Assembly: GCA_029262795.1 (NCBI GenBank)
Contig: JAJCYT010000031.1
Location: forward strand, 1-64,000
DNA: 64,000 bases
Reading direction: 5' to 3'
DNA from: Candidatus Fraserbacteria bacterium
Lineage (GTDB): Bacteria > Bipolaricaulota > Bipolaricaulia > RBG-16-55-9 > JAJCYT01
The notes under the pieces: generated by a model
Databases searched by the model: none
What the model was told of the DNA's origin: nothing
Seen by the model: the letters and a program-made list of their open reading frames with translations, nothing else
Program-made: the position numbers and the translations under genes
In this document: positions 63,655-64,000 of the stretch, piece after piece
Layout of the letters: each line of letters starts with the position of its first letter
Numbering within the stretch: position 1 is the stretch's first letter

Positions 63655-64000
63655 TTACTTCTTTTTTCGAGCACGCACACCATGAAACACAATGATGGGA
63701 AAATAGATCAGCCAAGCCACACCAAAGAAACGCAGGAACCATTCTAATGCAGATACTCCCCCAGTGCTTTGAAGCGGACTTGTGATGTTTCCAACAAACA
63801 CAACAATCAAAGCTGCTCCGGCCGCAGCGTAAGTAAGCGTATGACCAATGAAAGCTCTTCTGCTACCAAACCATTGATTCATCTTTTGCATCAAATTCTG
63901 CCAAAGTGTGGTAGAAGATTTTTCACTTTCTTGAGGTTCAACAGATACATCAATCTGGGGCGTGGCTGCTTCAAGTGCCGAAGCCAAGGCAGGATCTATT
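63655..64000 (-). CDS. membrane protein, C-terminal part (cut by window end)
   Basis: The frame is open through base 64000, so the TTG at 63987 is probably not the start. The visible 114 residues have a polar head (DVSVEPQESEKSS), then three hydrophobic segments: AFIGHTLTYAAAGAALIVVF, VSALEWFLRFFGVAWLIYF and a flanking one, ending with a basic VRARKKK. No family assigned. A membrane protein of unknown role. Confidence 0.6.
   Translation of the reverse strand, partial: IDPALASALEAATPQIDVSVEPQESEKSSTTLWQNLMQKMNQWFGSRRAFIGHTLTYAAAGAALIVVFVGNITSPLQSTGGVSALEWFLRFFGVAWLIYFPIIVFHGVRARKKK

Noticed and set aside
1..64000. CRISPR arrays, tRNA or rRNA genes, insertion sequences
   Set aside because: No regularly spaced repeats, no tRNA arm pattern and no transposase or integrase frame were found by reading; a tRNAscan and IS search would settle small or degenerate cases.

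Overview
The window is a gene-dense bacterial chromosome segment of moderate GC content. I count 53 protein-coding genes, two of them cut by the window ends. I see no tRNA, rRNA, CRISPR array, prophage or transposase. Many proteins carry signal peptides and several end in outer-membrane beta-barrels, so the host is a diderm. Several features recall Bipolaricaulota (Acetothermia) or another little-cultured phylum: the secreted family beginning DVTGSFDLDI, a C-terminal FlgD/Ig-like domain ending in a short basic tail, and a dockerin-like duplicated W-I-L-G segment. This placement is inference from recalled protein style, not a search. An E1o-type 2-oxoglutarate dehydrogenase, a glycine cleavage system and many peptidases suggest a respiring organism that lives on protein and amino acids.

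Layout. 1-4.3 kb: tandem copies of a secreted beta-rich protein, a membrane-anchored protein and an AI-2E-type permease. 4.4-7.6 kb: glycine cleavage genes gcvH-gcvPA-gcvPB on the minus strand, without gcvT. 7.7-13.4 kb: a long plus-strand run of small enzymes (cupin, isochorismatase fold, GNATs, inositol-phosphatase fold, YbdG-type channel, thioesterase, AhpD-like). 13.4-20.2 kb: a third secreted paralogue, ftsY, an aminotransferase, tlyA, a lamin-tail protein, a GNAT and an ankyrin protein. 20.2-27.9 kb: a subtilisin with a sorting-type C-terminal domain, a PorV/PorQ-like barrel and a 1,355-residue SprA-like outer-membrane protein; this is the best candidate for an undescribed system. 28-42 kb: a WalJ-type hydrolase, two S9 peptidases, argF with a structured leader, an HD hydrolase, a HAD/LLM pair, a DUF3179 protein, a second isochorismatase-fold protein, an M14 carboxypeptidase and a lipoprotein. 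42.4-47.5 kb: an M1 peptidase fused to a barrel, fdhD and a repetitive surface protein. 47.5-54.7 kb: the sucA-sucB-lpd-ocd-nth operon. 55-64 kb: a SARP-type regulator, a peptidase-propeller-barrel fusion, a PadR regulator with a His-rich partner, a modular Ig/FecR/dockerin-like protein, a 35-residue membrane peptide, a cyclic-nucleotide-binding protein that may start at AUC, and a cut membrane protein.

How the genes fit together. Surface peptidases (S8, M1-barrel, gluzincin-barrel) and cytoplasmic or envelope peptidases (two S9, M14) could feed peptides and amino acids into glycine cleavage, aminotransferase, ornithine cyclodeaminase-type and 2-oxoglutarate dehydrogenase steps. Regulatory signals found include a near-consensus promoter with a roughly 220-nt structured leader for argF, an 11-bp-period triple repeat before the SARP gene, and repeats overlapping the PadR promoter. 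A dispersed GC-rich hairpin repeat occurs four times at gene boundaries.
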